Positions 1 to 7,874 of a DNA stretch of 21,527 bases are shown piece after piece. The DNA is from an uncultured Kangiella sp. Lineage in GTDB: Bacteria > Pseudomonadota > Gammaproteobacteria > Enterobacterales > DSM-103792. How positions within the stretch are numbered: the stretch's first letter is position 1; each line of letters opens with the position of its first letter. Location: NCBI GenBank assembly GCA_946481205.1, contig CAMLNB010000030.1, forward strand, positions 1-21,527, read 5' to 3'. The position numbers were made by a program, and so were the translations under genes. Under the pieces are notes generated by a model. The model made no database searches, was not told the DNA's origin, and worked only from the letters and a program-made list of their open reading frames with translations.

Positions 1-209
1 CCATCGCTCGAGCGCAGGAAACCAAAGCCATCGGGCAGGATTTCCAGGACGCCATCACCGTAAATCGCCTCGCCATTTTTGGCGTGGTTTTTCAGGATGG
101 CGAAAATAATGTCCTGTTTACGTTGGCGGGCCGTGCCTTCGAGATTGAAGGTCATGGCGATGTCGGCGAGTTCCTGGGCGGATTTTTTCTTCAGTTCAGT
201 CAGATTCAT
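1..209 (-). CDS. rho: Transcription termination factor Rho, N-terminal part (runs off the window)
   Basis: Hexameric RNA-dependent ATPase that terminates transcription at C-rich unstructured RNA. Only the first 69 complete codons lie in the window; the gene continues beyond position 1. Reading the minus strand from the ATG at 209 gives a start MNLTELKKKSAQELADIA, the Rho N-terminal helical domain, followed by an RQRKQDIIFAILK segment and then the start of the RNA-binding cold-shock-like domain (GDGVLEILPDGFGFLRS). These are hallmark Rho sequences. The ATG is preceded by a C/G-rich stretch with no recognisable Shine-Dalgarno sequence. The gene lies 244 bp downstream of trxA on the same strand, the classic gammaproteobacterial trxA-rho order. 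The identity is certain; the ATPase domain is not visible here. Confidence 0.96.
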   Translation of the reverse strand, partial: MNLTELKKKSAQELADIAMTFNLEGTARQRKQDIIFAILKNHAKNGEAIYGDGVLEILPDGFGFLRSSD

Positions 210-362
210 GGGCGGGGCTGTTGTCACAGATCAGGGGCGACGGGCTGACCACGGAAGCGCTGATGCAAGAACAGATCGGCTACCGGCAGCGAGGCCGAGA
301 AGGTTTCAGTTTTGGGGGATGTTTATCGTTAAAGACGGCGGCGGAATGGGCCACCGGTGCTC

Positions 363-391
363 AAAATAGCATCGAACGCCGGGCACGTCCA
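363..391 (-). promoter_or_regulatory. Putative sigma-70 promoter for rho
   Basis: On the minus strand a -35-like TGGACG (386-391) is separated by exactly 17 bp from a -10-like TATTTT (363-368). The -10 is preceded by TGC, making it an extended -10. It lies about 155 bp upstream of the rho ATG, within the trxA-rho spacer. The hexamers match consensus at only 4 of 6 positions each, so this is a prediction from spacing plus the extended -10 motif. Confidence 0.4.
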
Positions 392-394
392 GCG

Positions 395-449
395 CGGAAA
401 ACGGGAGCGCTGTGGCAGTTATCCCGTTCTCCGGCTGGGTCTCAGACCC
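395..449 (-). other. Two tandem hairpins just after trxA
   Basis: Immediately downstream of the trxA stop there are two inverted repeats. The first is GGGTC-TCA-GACCC (437-449), a 5-bp stem. The second pairs 395-406 with 422-433: CGGAGAACGGGA against TCCCGTTTTCCG, 12 bp including one G-U wobble, with a 15-nt loop in the minus-strand RNA. No uridine tract follows the second stem, so it is not a textbook intrinsic terminator. It may protect the trxA mRNA 3' end, or act as a partial terminator or attenuator before rho. Rho is autoregulated in its leader in E. coli; whether that applies here is inference. Confidence 0.45.
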
Positions 450-453
450 GCAC

Positions 454-783
454 TCAGGCCAGATTGCTGTCGAGGAAGGCAGTCAGCTGCGACTTGGACA
501 GCGCGCCGACTTTGGTGGCGTGAACCTGACCGTTCTTGAACAGCATCAGGGTCGGGATGCCGCGGATGCCATACTTCGGCGGTGTCGCGGCATTCTCGTC
601 GATGTTAAGCTTGGCGACCTTGAGCCGGCCGGCGTAATCGGTCGAGATCTCGTCCAGAATCGGCGCGATCATGCGGCAGGGGCCACACCATTCGGCCCAA
701 TAGTCGACCAGTACCGGCGTCTCCGACTTGAGCACTTCGGCCTCAAAACTGGCGTCGCTCAAATAGACAATGTTTTGGCTCAT
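454..783 (-). CDS. trxA: Thioredoxin 1
   Basis: Cytoplasmic protein-disulfide reductase that donates electrons to ribonucleotide reductase, PAPS reductase and methionine sulfoxide reductase and is recharged by thioredoxin reductase. The 109-residue product has the full thioredoxin fold length. It carries the redox motif WCGPC at residues 32-36 (C33, C36) and the cis-proline loop [11 protein letters not shown] (P77). The start ATG at 783 has AGGAG about 10 nt upstream. It is divergent from rhlB and upstream of rho on the same strand, the conserved rhlB/trxA-rho neighbourhood of gammaproteobacteria. Nothing is unusual in the protein. Confidence 0.97.
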   Translation of the reverse strand: MSQNIVYLSDASFEAEVLKSETPVLVDYWAEWCGPCRMIAPILDEISTDYAGRLKVAKLNIDENAATPPKYGIRGIPTLMLFKNGQVHATKVGALSKSQLTAFLDSNLA

Positions 784-841
784 GGAAAAAACTCTCCTGA
801 ATCACCGGACCAATGCGACCGGCAGGGGCGGCGGATCATCC

Positions 842-876
842 GTCGAAACCGTATTTTATTGCAACTTCGACAATAC
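842..876. promoter_or_regulatory. Divergent trxA/rhlB control region with interleaved inverted repeats
   Basis: The 138-bp gap between trxA and rhlB holds an AT-rich patch in otherwise GC-rich sequence. GTCGAA (842-847) and TTCGAC (866-871) form an inverted repeat with an 18-nt spacer. GTATT (851-855) and AATAC (872-876) form a second, interleaved one. On the minus strand TAAAAT (853-858) matches the -10 consensus at 5 of 6 positions and could serve trxA, but no good -35 is visible. I found no convincing rhlB promoter. Operator function is unproven. Confidence 0.3.
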
Positions 877-921
877 TGACGGCGGCGGCTGTGACGCCGA
901 ACCGACTGTCATATGGATAGC

Positions 922-2208
922 ATGAGCACACATCTTACCGATATTCGTTTTTCCTCGCTTGGCCTGCACCCAGCCCTGTTAAAAGCCCTCGATAAAATGG
1001 GCTATGACCGCTGCACCCCCATTCAGGCCGAAACCCTGCCGAAACTGCTGGCTGGCCAGGACATCGCCGGCCAGGCCCAGACCGGCACCGGCAAAACCGC
1101 CGCTTTCCTGCTGGCGACCTTCAATGATCTGCTGACCCTGCCGGCCATCCAGGGCCGCCGCCCCAACGAGCCGCGGGCGCTGATCATGGCGCCGACCCGC
1201 GAGCTGGCCGTCCAGATCTATAACGATGGTCTCAAATTGGCCGCCGAAACCGATCTGCGGCTGACCGTGGTCTATGGCGGCGCTGGCTACGAAGAGCAGC
1301 GCAAGAGCATCGAGGGCGGCGTCGATGTGCTGATCGGCACCACCGGCCGGCTCATCGATTATTACAAGCAGGGCGTTTACGGCCTCGAAGCCATCGACGT
1401 GGTCGTGCTCGACGAAGCCGACCGGATGTTCGATCTGGGTTTCATCGCCGACATCCGCTACCTGCTGCGCAAAATGCCGCCGCCGCATGACCGACTGAAC
1501 ATGCTGTTCTCCGCGACGCTGTCGCAGCGCGTGCTGGAGCTCGGTTACGAGCACATGAACGACGCCGAACACGTCCAGGTCGAGGCCGATCAGGTCACCG
1601 CCGATCGCGTTCGCCAGGTGCTCTACTACCCGTCCAATGATGATCGCATTCCGCTGCTGCTCGGTCTGTTCGAACAGCTCAAACCCGAACGGGCGATTGT
1701 CTTCACCAACACCCGTCGTTCCAGCGAAGAAGTCTGGGCCTATCTGGCCGCTTACGGCATGAATGCCGGTTTGCTGACCGGCGATGTGCCGCAGAAAAAA
1801 CGGCTGGCGCTGCTGGAAGAACTGAAGAACGGCACGCTCGGTGTGCTGGTCTGCACCGATGTCGCGGCGCGCGGTCTGCACATTGTCGGCATCAGCCACG
1901 TGTTCAACTTCGATCTGCCGGATGATCCGGAAGATTATGTGCACCGCATCGGTCGTACTGCCCGCGCCGGCGCCGAAGGCGATGCGATCAGTTTTGCCAG
2001 CGAAGAAACCGCGGTCAATCTGCCGGGTATCGAGAACTACATCGGCTTCAAGATCCCGACCCAGAATATCGACCCGGACATGCTGCGTGAGCCGGTGTCG
2101 CCAGCGCATATGATCCGGTTGTCGCCGGCGGTGCGCGAGCACAAACCGAATCGTCGCGGCGGTCCACGCGGTGGTCGTCCGGGCGGCAATCGCCACGGCC
2201 GTCGCTGA
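922..2208 (+). CDS. rhlB: DEAD-box RNA helicase RhlB
   Basis: ATP-dependent RNA helicase. In gammaproteobacteria it joins RNase E and PNPase in the RNA degradosome and unwinds structured RNA for decay. The 428-residue protein shows the motifs in order: Q motif (GYDRCTPIQ), motif I AQTGTGKT, Ia APTRELA, Ib [33 protein letters not shown] and [12 protein letters not shown]. It ends in an Arg/Gly-rich tail ([13 protein letters not shown]), as is usual for RhlB RNA-binding ends. I prefer the ATG at 922 over the in-frame ATG at 913, because GGA lies just upstream at usable spacing and MSTHLTD resembles the E. coli RhlB start MSKTHLT. It diverges from trxA and lies 13 bp upstream of the phosphatase gene, so the two are probably co-transcribed. 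Confidence 0.94.
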   Translation: MSTHLTDIRFSSLGLHPALLKALDKMGYDRCTPIQAETLPKLLAGQDIAGQAQTGTGKTAAFLLATFNDLLTLPAIQGRRPNEPRALIMAPTRELAVQIYNDGLKLAAETDLRLTVVYGGAGYEEQRKSIEGGVDVLIGTTGRLIDYYKQGVYGLEAIDVVVLDEADRMFDLGFIADIRYLLRKMPPPHDRLNMLFSATLSQRVLELGYEHMNDAEHVQVEADQVTADRVRQVLYYPSNDDRIPLLLGLFEQLKPERAIVFTNTRRSSEEVWAYLAAYGMNAGLLTGDVPQKKRLALLEELKNGTLGVLVCTDVAARGLHIVGISHVFNFDLPDDPEDYVHRIGRTARAGAEGDAISFASEETAVNLPGIENYIGFKIPTQNIDPDMLREPVSPAHMIRLSPAVREHKPNRRGGPRGGRPGGNRHGRR

Positions 2209-2221
2209 GCGTAGCCGCACG

Positions 2222-3733
2222 ATGCCGCGCTCCAGCCTGAAAGACAATCCACCGCGGCACGAGATCGTCGCCGCGGTCGATCTGGGTTCGAACAGTTTTC
2301 ACATGAGCGTGGCCCGCGTCGTCGATGGCGGTCTGCAGACCATCGGCCGGATCAAGGAGCGGGTGCAACTGGCCGCCGGTTTGTACGACGGCAAGCATTT
2401 GTCGGAAGAAGCGATCCAGCGCGGTGTCGCCTGTCTGAAAGTGTTCGGCCAACGGCTCAAGGGTATGCATCCGGATGCCGTGCGGGTGGTCGGCACCAAC
2501 ACGCTGCGGCTGGCGAAAAACGCGCCGGAGTTTCTGCAGCGCGCCGAAGAAGTGCTCGGCTTTCCGATTGAAGTCATCGCCGGCAAAGAAGAAGCGCGCT
2601 TGATCTATGGCGGCGTCGCCCATACCCGCGCCGACAAAGAGCGCCGGCTCGTCGTTGATATCGGCGGCGGCTCGACGGAAATCATCATCGGCACCGGTTT
2701 CAACGAGCAGCTGCTCGATTCGCTGCAGATGGGCTGCGTGTCATTCGAGCGCAAGTTTTTCCCCGGTGGGGAAATCAGCAAGGCGCGGTTCAAGGTCGCG
2801 CAGATGCAGTGCTATCTGGAACTGCAAACCATAGAGCAGCGTTACCGCAAGCTCGGCTGGCAGCTGGCCATTGGCAGCTCCGGCACCATCATCAGCATTG
2901 CCGATATTATTCGCGCCCGTCATGACGACGAAGCGATCACGCTGTCGCGGCTGACCGCGCTGCGTGACGAAATCATCGCCATCGGTCATGCCGACAAGCT
3001 GAAATTGCCGGGATTGAATGATGATCGCCGGGCGATTTTCGCCCCAGGTCTGGCGATACTGCTGTCCTGCTTTGAAATTCTCGGCATCGATCGGATGCTA
3101 GCCACCGAAGCGGCGCTGCGCGAAGGTCTGCTGTACGAATTGGTCGGTCGTTTCACCCACCTCGATGTGCGCGAGCGCAGCATTTACGGGCTGGTCCATC
3201 GCCATCAGGTTGATCGTGAACAAGCCGAGCGGGTTCGCGACACCGCACTGATGCTGTACAAGCAAGTCGCGCACGACTGGCAACTCGATGAGCCGGAGCT
3301 GCAAGCGATTCTTGGCTGGGCCGCGATGGTGCACGAGATTGGTCTGATCATCAGTTACGGCCAGATGCACAAGCACGGCGCCTATGTGCTGACCCACAGC
3401 GATATCGACGGTTTCTCGCAGCAGGAAAAGCAGTTGCTGGCCCTGCTGGTTCGTGGTCACCGGCGCAAATACCCGGAAGAAGAATTCGCCTCGGTACCGA
3501 AATACTGGCGTGTCAAAGCCAAGCGCTTGATGCGCTTGATGCGGCTGGCCGCACTGCTGCATCACCGCCGTTCCGATGAGCCCTTGCCGCGACTGAAAGT
3601 TGAAGTAGAGCGCGAACTGTTGCGACTGCAGTTTCCACGCGACTGGCTCGACACCCACACACTGATGCGCGCCGATCTGGAACAGGAAAAATCCTACTGC
3701 AACGAGGTCAGGTTGCCGTTCGAGTTCAGCTGA
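2222..3733 (+). CDS. ppx: Ppx/GppA-family phosphatase (exopolyphosphatase-like)
   Basis: Hydrolyses terminal phosphates of polyphosphate (Ppx) or the 5'-phosphate of pppGpp (GppA); both activities link to the stringent response. The 503-residue product starts at ATG 2222; the longer frame from 2171 would overlap rhlB and lacks support. The actin-like ASKHA fold is visible: phosphate-1 loop AAVDLGSNSFHM near residue 20, the conserved EEARLIY segment, phosphate-2 motif VVDIGGGSTEIIIG, MGCVSFERKFFPGG, and the C-terminal HD-like helical part with AAMVHEIGL. By eye SFHMSVARVVDG and CVSFxxxFFPGG look more like E. coli Ppx than GppA. However, the position after rhlB is where E. coli has gppA, so the substrate is open. 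An intrinsic terminator follows 16 nt after the stop. Confidence 0.9.
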   Translation: MPRSSLKDNPPRHEIVAAVDLGSNSFHMSVARVVDGGLQTIGRIKERVQLAAGLYDGKHLSEEAIQRGVACLKVFGQRLKGMHPDAVRVVGTNTLRLAKNAPEFLQRAEEVLGFPIEVIAGKEEARLIYGGVAHTRADKERRLVVDIGGGSTEIIIGTGFNEQLLDSLQMGCVSFERKFFPGGEISKARFKVAQMQCYLELQTIEQRYRKLGWQLAIGSSGTIISIADIIRARHDDEAITLSRLTALRDEIIAIGHADKLKLPGLNDDRRAIFAPGLAILLSCFEILGIDRMLATEAALREGLLYELVGRFTHLDVRERSIYGLVHRHQVDREQAERVRDTALMLYKQVAHDWQLDEPELQAILGWAAMVHEIGLIISYGQMHKHGAYVLTHSDIDGFSQQEKQLLALLVRGHRRKYPEEEFASVPKYWRVKAKRLMRLMRLAALLHHRRSDEPLPRLKVEVERELLRLQFPRDWLDTHTLMRADLEQEKSYCNEVRLPFEFS

Positions 3734-3749
3734 GCGGGAATATCCGACG

Positions 3750-3785
3750 AAAAGAAAAACCGCGCCTTGGCACGGTTTTTCTTTT
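3750..3785. terminator. Bidirectional intrinsic terminator between ppx and the convergent exported-protein gene
   Basis: AAAAGAAAAACCG (3750-3762) pairs perfectly with CGGTTTTTCTTTT (3773-3785): a 13-bp stem around a 10-nt loop. The A-rich left arm and T-rich right arm supply a uridine tract in both directions. It lies between convergent stops at 3733 and 3801, so it can end both transcripts. Confidence 0.93.
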
Positions 3786-3800
3786 GCGGCTGAACGCGTT

Positions 3801-4325
3801 TCAATCTTTCACGGAAACCACTTTGCCATCCTGGAACTGCACCAGCACGGTGTTCCATTTGTTCTGCCAGAATTTCCAGCTGTCACTGTCGGTGTTCAGC
3901 GTGCCGACACCCGGCGGATAACCACGGGCAACCAACACTTCGGCTTTGGTCAGGCCCGGTTTGATTTCCCCCAGCTTGATTGCTTCCTGGCCGAGCTTAC
4001 TGTACTGGCTCAGATCTACCGGCTTGTCGCCGAGCAGCCGGCTCTTGATGGTTTCGATCGGCTGCTTGGAATGCTTCTCGACGTTGACGACGACAAACTC
4101 GACATTGCCATCGAGCAGGGTCAGTTCCAGCTCATCGCTGTCCTGATCATCGAGTCGAACTTTGCTGTTGACCGGCACCAGCATGTCCACGGCGTAATTG
4201 GTGGTTTGGCTTTTGCCTTTGAACAACCAGATATTGTGCTGGGTGTAATAGACCTTGTCGTCCGCCAGCAGTCCGGTGCTGACCATCGCCATGGCGGCGG
4301 CAAGCAACGTGGACAATTTCATCAT
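3801..4325 (-). CDS. Exported hypothetical protein with a possible BamE/SmpA-like C-terminus
   Basis: I do not recognise a named family. The 174-residue product starts with a Sec signal (MMKLSTLLAAAMAMVSTGLLA, cleavage likely before DDKVYY) and has no lipobox cysteine, so it is probably periplasmic. The start at 4325 is chosen because AAGGA lies 8 nt upstream; the ATG at 4334 overlaps that Shine-Dalgarno sequence. The middle is a beta-rich segment (KSQTTNYAVDMLVPVNS, DELELTLLDGNVEFVVVN). The end, IKPGLTKAEVLVARGYPP then WKFWQNKWNTVLVQFQDGKV, resembles the SmpA/OmlA (BamE-like) pattern in which a helix beginning G-x-T-x-x-x-V is followed by strands. That resemblance is only visual. It lies 68 bp downstream of mprF on the same strand and may be co-transcribed, which would fit an envelope role. 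Confidence 0.8.
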   Translation of the reverse strand: MMKLSTLLAAAMAMVSTGLLADDKVYYTQHNIWLFKGKSQTTNYAVDMLVPVNSKVRLDDQDSDELELTLLDGNVEFVVVNVEKHSKQPIETIKSRLLGDKPVDLSQYSKLGQEAIKLGEIKPGLTKAEVLVARGYPPGVGTLNTDSDSWKFWQNKWNTVLVQFQDGKVVSVKD

Positions 4326-4393
4326 TGTTAGCATCCTTGTTTAAGAGGGAAACGGTAAGCACTCGGCACGCTGGCCGGCAATACCGACCGCCA

Positions 4394-6958
4394 TTATTCC
4401 ACGCGTTGGGCTTCCCGCAACATCAACTCGCTCACATCTGCCAGCACTTGCGACAGCGGCGCGCTGCTGGCGGCCATCAGGTAGCGGTCTTCCCAATGCG
4501 GCGCGAACTGTTGTTTGAACTGCCGCACTTCTTCGGGCTGTTCGGCACTGCGGCTGTGCAGCAACAGTGTGCGGCCGATGCGGCTCCATAGCGAAGCGAG
4601 CGGATGGTCGGTCCAATCTTGCACCGGCAGCAAGCCGAGGCAGAAACGGCGGTACCCTTCGCGCTTGCTCCAGCGCAGCAATTCAACATGCAGCCAGGTG
4701 ACCCAGTCCGCCGGCAGTTCATGGTGGTGACGCAGCAGATCGATGGCGAACTCGTTGCGCTGGCCGCTGCACAGCAGTGACGCAAACGCGACCAGCTTAT
4801 CGGGCTGGCCGCCATTGTTACGTTGGAACACCATCGCGTGCGGCAGCTGCATCAAATAGTTGGCATCGAAATGACCGATGGCAAAACCGCGCTCGCCGGT
4901 GGCGCGATGGGTCAGCCATTCATCTGACAGTTCTTTCATTTGCGGCAACCAAGCGGCGACATCGCGTGCCGGCAATACCTTCATTTGCAAACCGGTACTG
5001 GCAACGGCTTGGTGCTGTGCCAGCACGACTTCAGTCAGGTGTTGCGGATCGTCCACTTGCAGCACTGCTTCTTCGCCGAGCTTGTGCGGGATCAGGCCCA
5101 GATCAAAATAGCGCGGCAGCGCTTCCGGCCGGGCCATGAACACCACTGGCCGGGCTCGGCGCTGATCGCAGAGTTCACGGAATTGCCAGAGCAGTTCTTC
5201 GTGCTCGCTTTCGGGGCCAATGGGATCGCCCAGTGCAACCAGGCTGCGATCCTGCGCGACATACATCAGCGCGGCATTGTGCTGGGCGCTGGTGACAAAG
5301 TGTTTGTCGCCGAGCAGCGCCAGTTGCGCCAAGGCCGTCGGGCTTTGTTGAACGATGTGACGAATGATCTCGGCATTGGCCGGCGGCAGAGGCACGCGGC
5401 GCGCCGGTCGCAGCAGCCGGACCAGAACCAACAGCACGATGCCAAGCGGAATCGCCAACAAGGCGCGCAAGCTGCGTGCTTGTTCGTTCTGCAGCGCGAT
5501 TTGCCACCACGGCTCCAGCTCGGTCGGAATTTGGCGATACGAGAAATACACCAACCAGGCGCTGATCAGGACGATGCTGGCGATGGCGATCAACCAGGCA
5601 TTACCAAACGGTGCCCGCGCTACCGAGCGGCGGCGGGTGAAATGGCCGCGCGATGGCAGCAGCGCAAACCAGATCAGCAGCAGAAACACCGCGACTTCAT
5701 ACTGCAGGCCTTTGCCGACAGCAAACACCGCTGCCAGCGGCAATACTTTCAGACTCAGCTCGTAGGCATTGCGGCTGTGTCGCAACAGGCTACGTGCCAC
5801 CAGTAGCAGCAGCACGGCCGATACTGCCGCCAGGAAATGGCTGATTTCAACCAACCACAGCGGCGCGTTGCTGGTCAGCGTCAGCAGTCGTGTGGCACCG
5901 GTAGGCGTCACGCAGGAGAACAGCAGAATCGCGCCGCCGGCAAAAACCGAGATGGCGAGAATCGACGCCATCAAACTGCGCGAGGCCGGTTGCAAACCTT
6001 CGCCGGCGCGCTTGAGCACGCGGTAAATTTCGTGACCACCGAACAGCAACAGCGCGGTGACAAACGGCAGCACGTAATAGGTGACGCGATAAGCAACCAG
6101 CGCGCCGAGCAATTGCGGGGTTGGCACCACCGGACTCAGCAGCGCAGTGACCACCGCTTCAAACACGCCGATGCCACCCGGCACATGCAGCATGACGCCG
6201 AGAATATTACCGGCCATAAAAATGGTCAGCACCGGCAGAAAATCCGGCCGCGTTTCGGGCGGCAGCAAGGCGTACAACACACCGCAAGCGAGCACCCAAT
6301 CGACGCCGGCAATCAGCAACTGGCCAAGCGACATGCCGAAACCGGGAAAGCGAATTTCGACGCCGCGAATCAGCAGTGGCCGCCGCCAGAACAGCGGGAT
6401 AGCCAAATAGGCGACAGCGCAGGCAATACCTGCCCAGGCCAACACGACAAACAAGGCATCACCAAGCTCGGCCATCCAGGCTTTTTCGGCTAGCAATTCA
6501 GCCGGCAAGGTGGGCGGTGCATACAGCAGCGCGATGCCGCCCATGGCAAACAAACCGAGGAAGAAGGTGATCGAACAGAACATCACCAGCTGGGCGATTT
6601 CCGCTGGCGTCAGTCCCCACATCGAATAAAGCCGGTAGCGGACGCTGGAGCCGGTCAGCAGGGCAAAACCGAGATTGTGACTGAAGGTGTAACCGACAAA
6701 TGAAGCGAGGGCGATGCGGCGGTAAGCGAGTTTGCGGCGCAGATACAGAATGGCGAGGCCGTCGTAACAAGTCAGCAGCAAATAGCTGACCACAGTAAAG
6801 CCGAGTGCGAGGCCGATCTGCCACCACGGCAGATCATGCAAATGCGCAACGATCTCTTCGTACTTGTAGCGCTGGGCAATCCGCACCAGAAAACTGAAAG
6901 CAAAAATGAGCAGACCAATACTGATCACTGCTCCCAGCAGGGTACGCCAACGCTTCAC
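4394..6958 (-). CDS. mprF: Bifunctional phosphatidylglycerol lysyltransferase/flippase MprF
   Basis: Transfers an amino acid (lysine or alanine) from aminoacyl-tRNA to phosphatidylglycerol and flips the product to the outer leaflet, reducing negative surface charge and sensitivity to cationic peptides. The 854-residue length is typical of full MprF. The N-terminal ~510 residues form a multispanning flippase domain, with conserved stretches CYDGLAILYL near residue 65 and FSHNLGFALLTGSSVRYRLY near 92-111. From about residue 522 comes the soluble DUF2156/GNAT-like synthase domain, with LGDKHFVTS, LMYVAQDRSLVALGDPIG and DLLRHHHELP. It uses a GTG start at 6958 with GAGGA about 11 nt upstream. It lies downstream of the SRPBCC gene across 124 bp and upstream of the small exported protein. 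Whether lysine or alanine is the donor cannot be read here. Confidence 0.93.
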   Translation of the reverse strand: MKRWRTLLGAVISIGLLIFAFSFLVRIAQRYKYEEIVAHLHDLPWWQIGLALGFTVVSYLLLTCYDGLAILYLRRKLAYRRIALASFVGYTFSHNLGFALLTGSSVRYRLYSMWGLTPAEIAQLVMFCSITFFLGLFAMGGIALLYAPPTLPAELLAEKAWMAELGDALFVVLAWAGIACAVAYLAIPLFWRRPLLIRGVEIRFPGFGMSLGQLLIAGVDWVLACGVLYALLPPETRPDFLPVLTIFMAGNILGVMLHVPGGIGVFEAVVTALLSPVVPTPQLLGALVAYRVTYYVLPFVTALLLFGGHEIYRVLKRAGEGLQPASRSLMASILAISVFAGGAILLFSCVTPTGATRLLTLTSNAPLWLVEISHFLAAVSAVLLLLVARSLLRHSRNAYELSLKVLPLAAVFAVGKGLQYEVAVFLLLIWFALLPSRGHFTRRRSVARAPFGNAWLIAIASIVLISAWLVYFSYRQIPTELEPWWQIALQNEQARSLRALLAIPLGIVLLVLVRLLRPARRVPLPPANAEIIRHIVQQSPTALAQLALLGDKHFVTSAQHNAALMYVAQDRSLVALGDPIGPESEHEELLWQFRELCDQRRARPVVFMARPEALPRYFDLGLIPHKLGEEAVLQVDDPQHLTEVVLAQHQAVASTGLQMKVLPARDVAAWLPQMKELSDEWLTHRATGERGFAIGHFDANYLMQLPHAMVFQRNNGGQPDKLVAFASLLCSGQRNEFAIDLLRHHHELPADWVTWLHVELLRWSKREGYRRFCLGLLPVQDWTDHPLASLWSRIGRTLLLHSRSAEQPEEVRQFKQQFAPHWEDRYLMAASSAPLSQVLADVSELMLREAQRVE

Positions 6959-6994
6959 AGCAACGATGTCCTCAACAAGAGCGCGCCCTCAAGC

Positions 6995-7032
6995 AGAACG
7001 CAAAAACAAAACCAGAACGCGAAAACAAGAGC
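6995..7032 (-). repeat. Tandem 19-nt A-rich direct repeat in the mprF leader
   Basis: Two adjacent 19-nt units, 6995-7013 and 7014-7032, share AGAACGC followed by N-AAAAC-AA (plus-strand sense). A weaker AAAACAAGCGC copy follows near 7036. In the mprF transcript this is a U-rich stretch that ends about 40 nt before the GTG start. Two copies could be chance or a short duplication. Confidence 0.5.
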
Positions 7033-7053
7033 GGCAAAACAAGCGCGCCAGGA

Positions 7054-7070
7054 CGGCAGCAATACTGCCG
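7054..7070 (-). other. Small hairpin downstream of the SRPBCC gene
   Basis: CGGCAG (7054-7059) and CTGCCG (7065-7070) form a perfect 6-bp stem with a 5-nt loop, 12 nt beyond the SRPBCC stop on the minus strand. U-rich sequence begins only about 13 nt later, so this is a weak candidate terminator or mRNA-end structure between the SRPBCC gene and mprF. Confidence 0.35.
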
Positions 7071-7082
7071 GGTGGCATGGTA

Positions 7083-7709
7083 TCAGCTGGTGGCCGTTGC
7101 TGTATCGGCGACCGGTTCCGGACCGGGTTCGACAGGGACAGGCGCTGGTGCCGGAGCATCCTGTGCCGCCGGCTCGGCGCGCTCCAGCACGGTCTTGAGT
7201 TTTTGCAGGCCTTTTTCATAGTCGGCGCCGAGCATGCGGTCGAACAGCAAATAACCAAACCAGCGACCGATCACATCATTGCCAAATTCGGTATCAAAAC
7301 CCCAGGTCACTTTGGTGCCGGATTCCATCGGTTCCAGCCGGTAGAACGCTACCGCATCGCCTTGACCGACAAATTTCAACTGCACGCGCACCAGTGTCGG
7401 CGGGGTCGATTCAATGATCTGCTGGCTGCCACTGCCGACGGCGGCATCGGCGCTGTCCCAGGCGAAGCTGGCGCCAACGCCGCTGACCGGGCCGGTGAAG
7501 CTGTATTTGGTATTCGGGTCGAGCTCGGCCCAAGGCGACCATTCATTGAAGCGCTCGAAACTGTTGATCATCTCGAACACCTGCATCTGCGGCACGTTGA
7601 TCACGCTGCTGCGTTCGACGTGCGCGCTCGACGGCAACAGAAAGCCGCCACCGATGATCAGCACCGCCAACACCGCCAGCACAATCAGAATCCGTTTCAG
7701 CCACAGCAT
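7083..7709 (-). CDS. Membrane-anchored SRPBCC-family (polyketide cyclase/START-like) protein
   Basis: SRPBCC proteins bind hydrophobic ligands in a helix-grip cavity; no reaction can be assigned here. The 208-residue product begins with a membrane segment (LKRILIVLAVLAVLIIGGGFLL, residues 4-25) that probably anchors it in the inner membrane. The START-like domain follows, with VERSSVINVPQMQVFEMIN, FERFNEWSPWAELDP and, near the end, VTWGFDTEFGNDVIGRWFG, typical of the polyketide_cyc2 group. The last ~30 residues are an Ala/Pro/Glu-rich low-complexity tail. The ATG at 7709 has a strong AAGGAG Shine-Dalgarno sequence 6 nt upstream. It is followed by mprF on the same strand and may share its transcript. 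The family assignment is confident; the function is unknown. Confidence 0.87.
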   Translation of the reverse strand: MLWLKRILIVLAVLAVLIIGGGFLLPSSAHVERSSVINVPQMQVFEMINSFERFNEWSPWAELDPNTKYSFTGPVSGVGASFAWDSADAAVGSGSQQIIESTPPTLVRVQLKFVGQGDAVAFYRLEPMESGTKVTWGFDTEFGNDVIGRWFGYLLFDRMLGADYEKGLQKLKTVLERAEPAAQDAPAPAPVPVEPGPEPVADTATATS

Positions 7710-7874
7710 GCCTGTCTCCTTGTTGCGGTCGTCGTTGTGGGGGGCGTCATCATCGCGCGGCGCGGCCGGTGACGACCGCCTGCAGAGGATAGCGGCCAGC
7801 CGTGACTGGCGAAAGTCAGCTGATCAAACTGCCGGTCGATGCCCTCGCTGTACTGCCAAGGGTCAGCGCAGATC

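Noticed and set aside
979..2247. 422-codon open frame antisense to rhlB
   Set aside because: A shadow of GC-rich coding sequence. The product is a compositionally odd string rich in Asp, Gln, Ile and Val with no motifs, while the plus strand has every DEAD-box motif.
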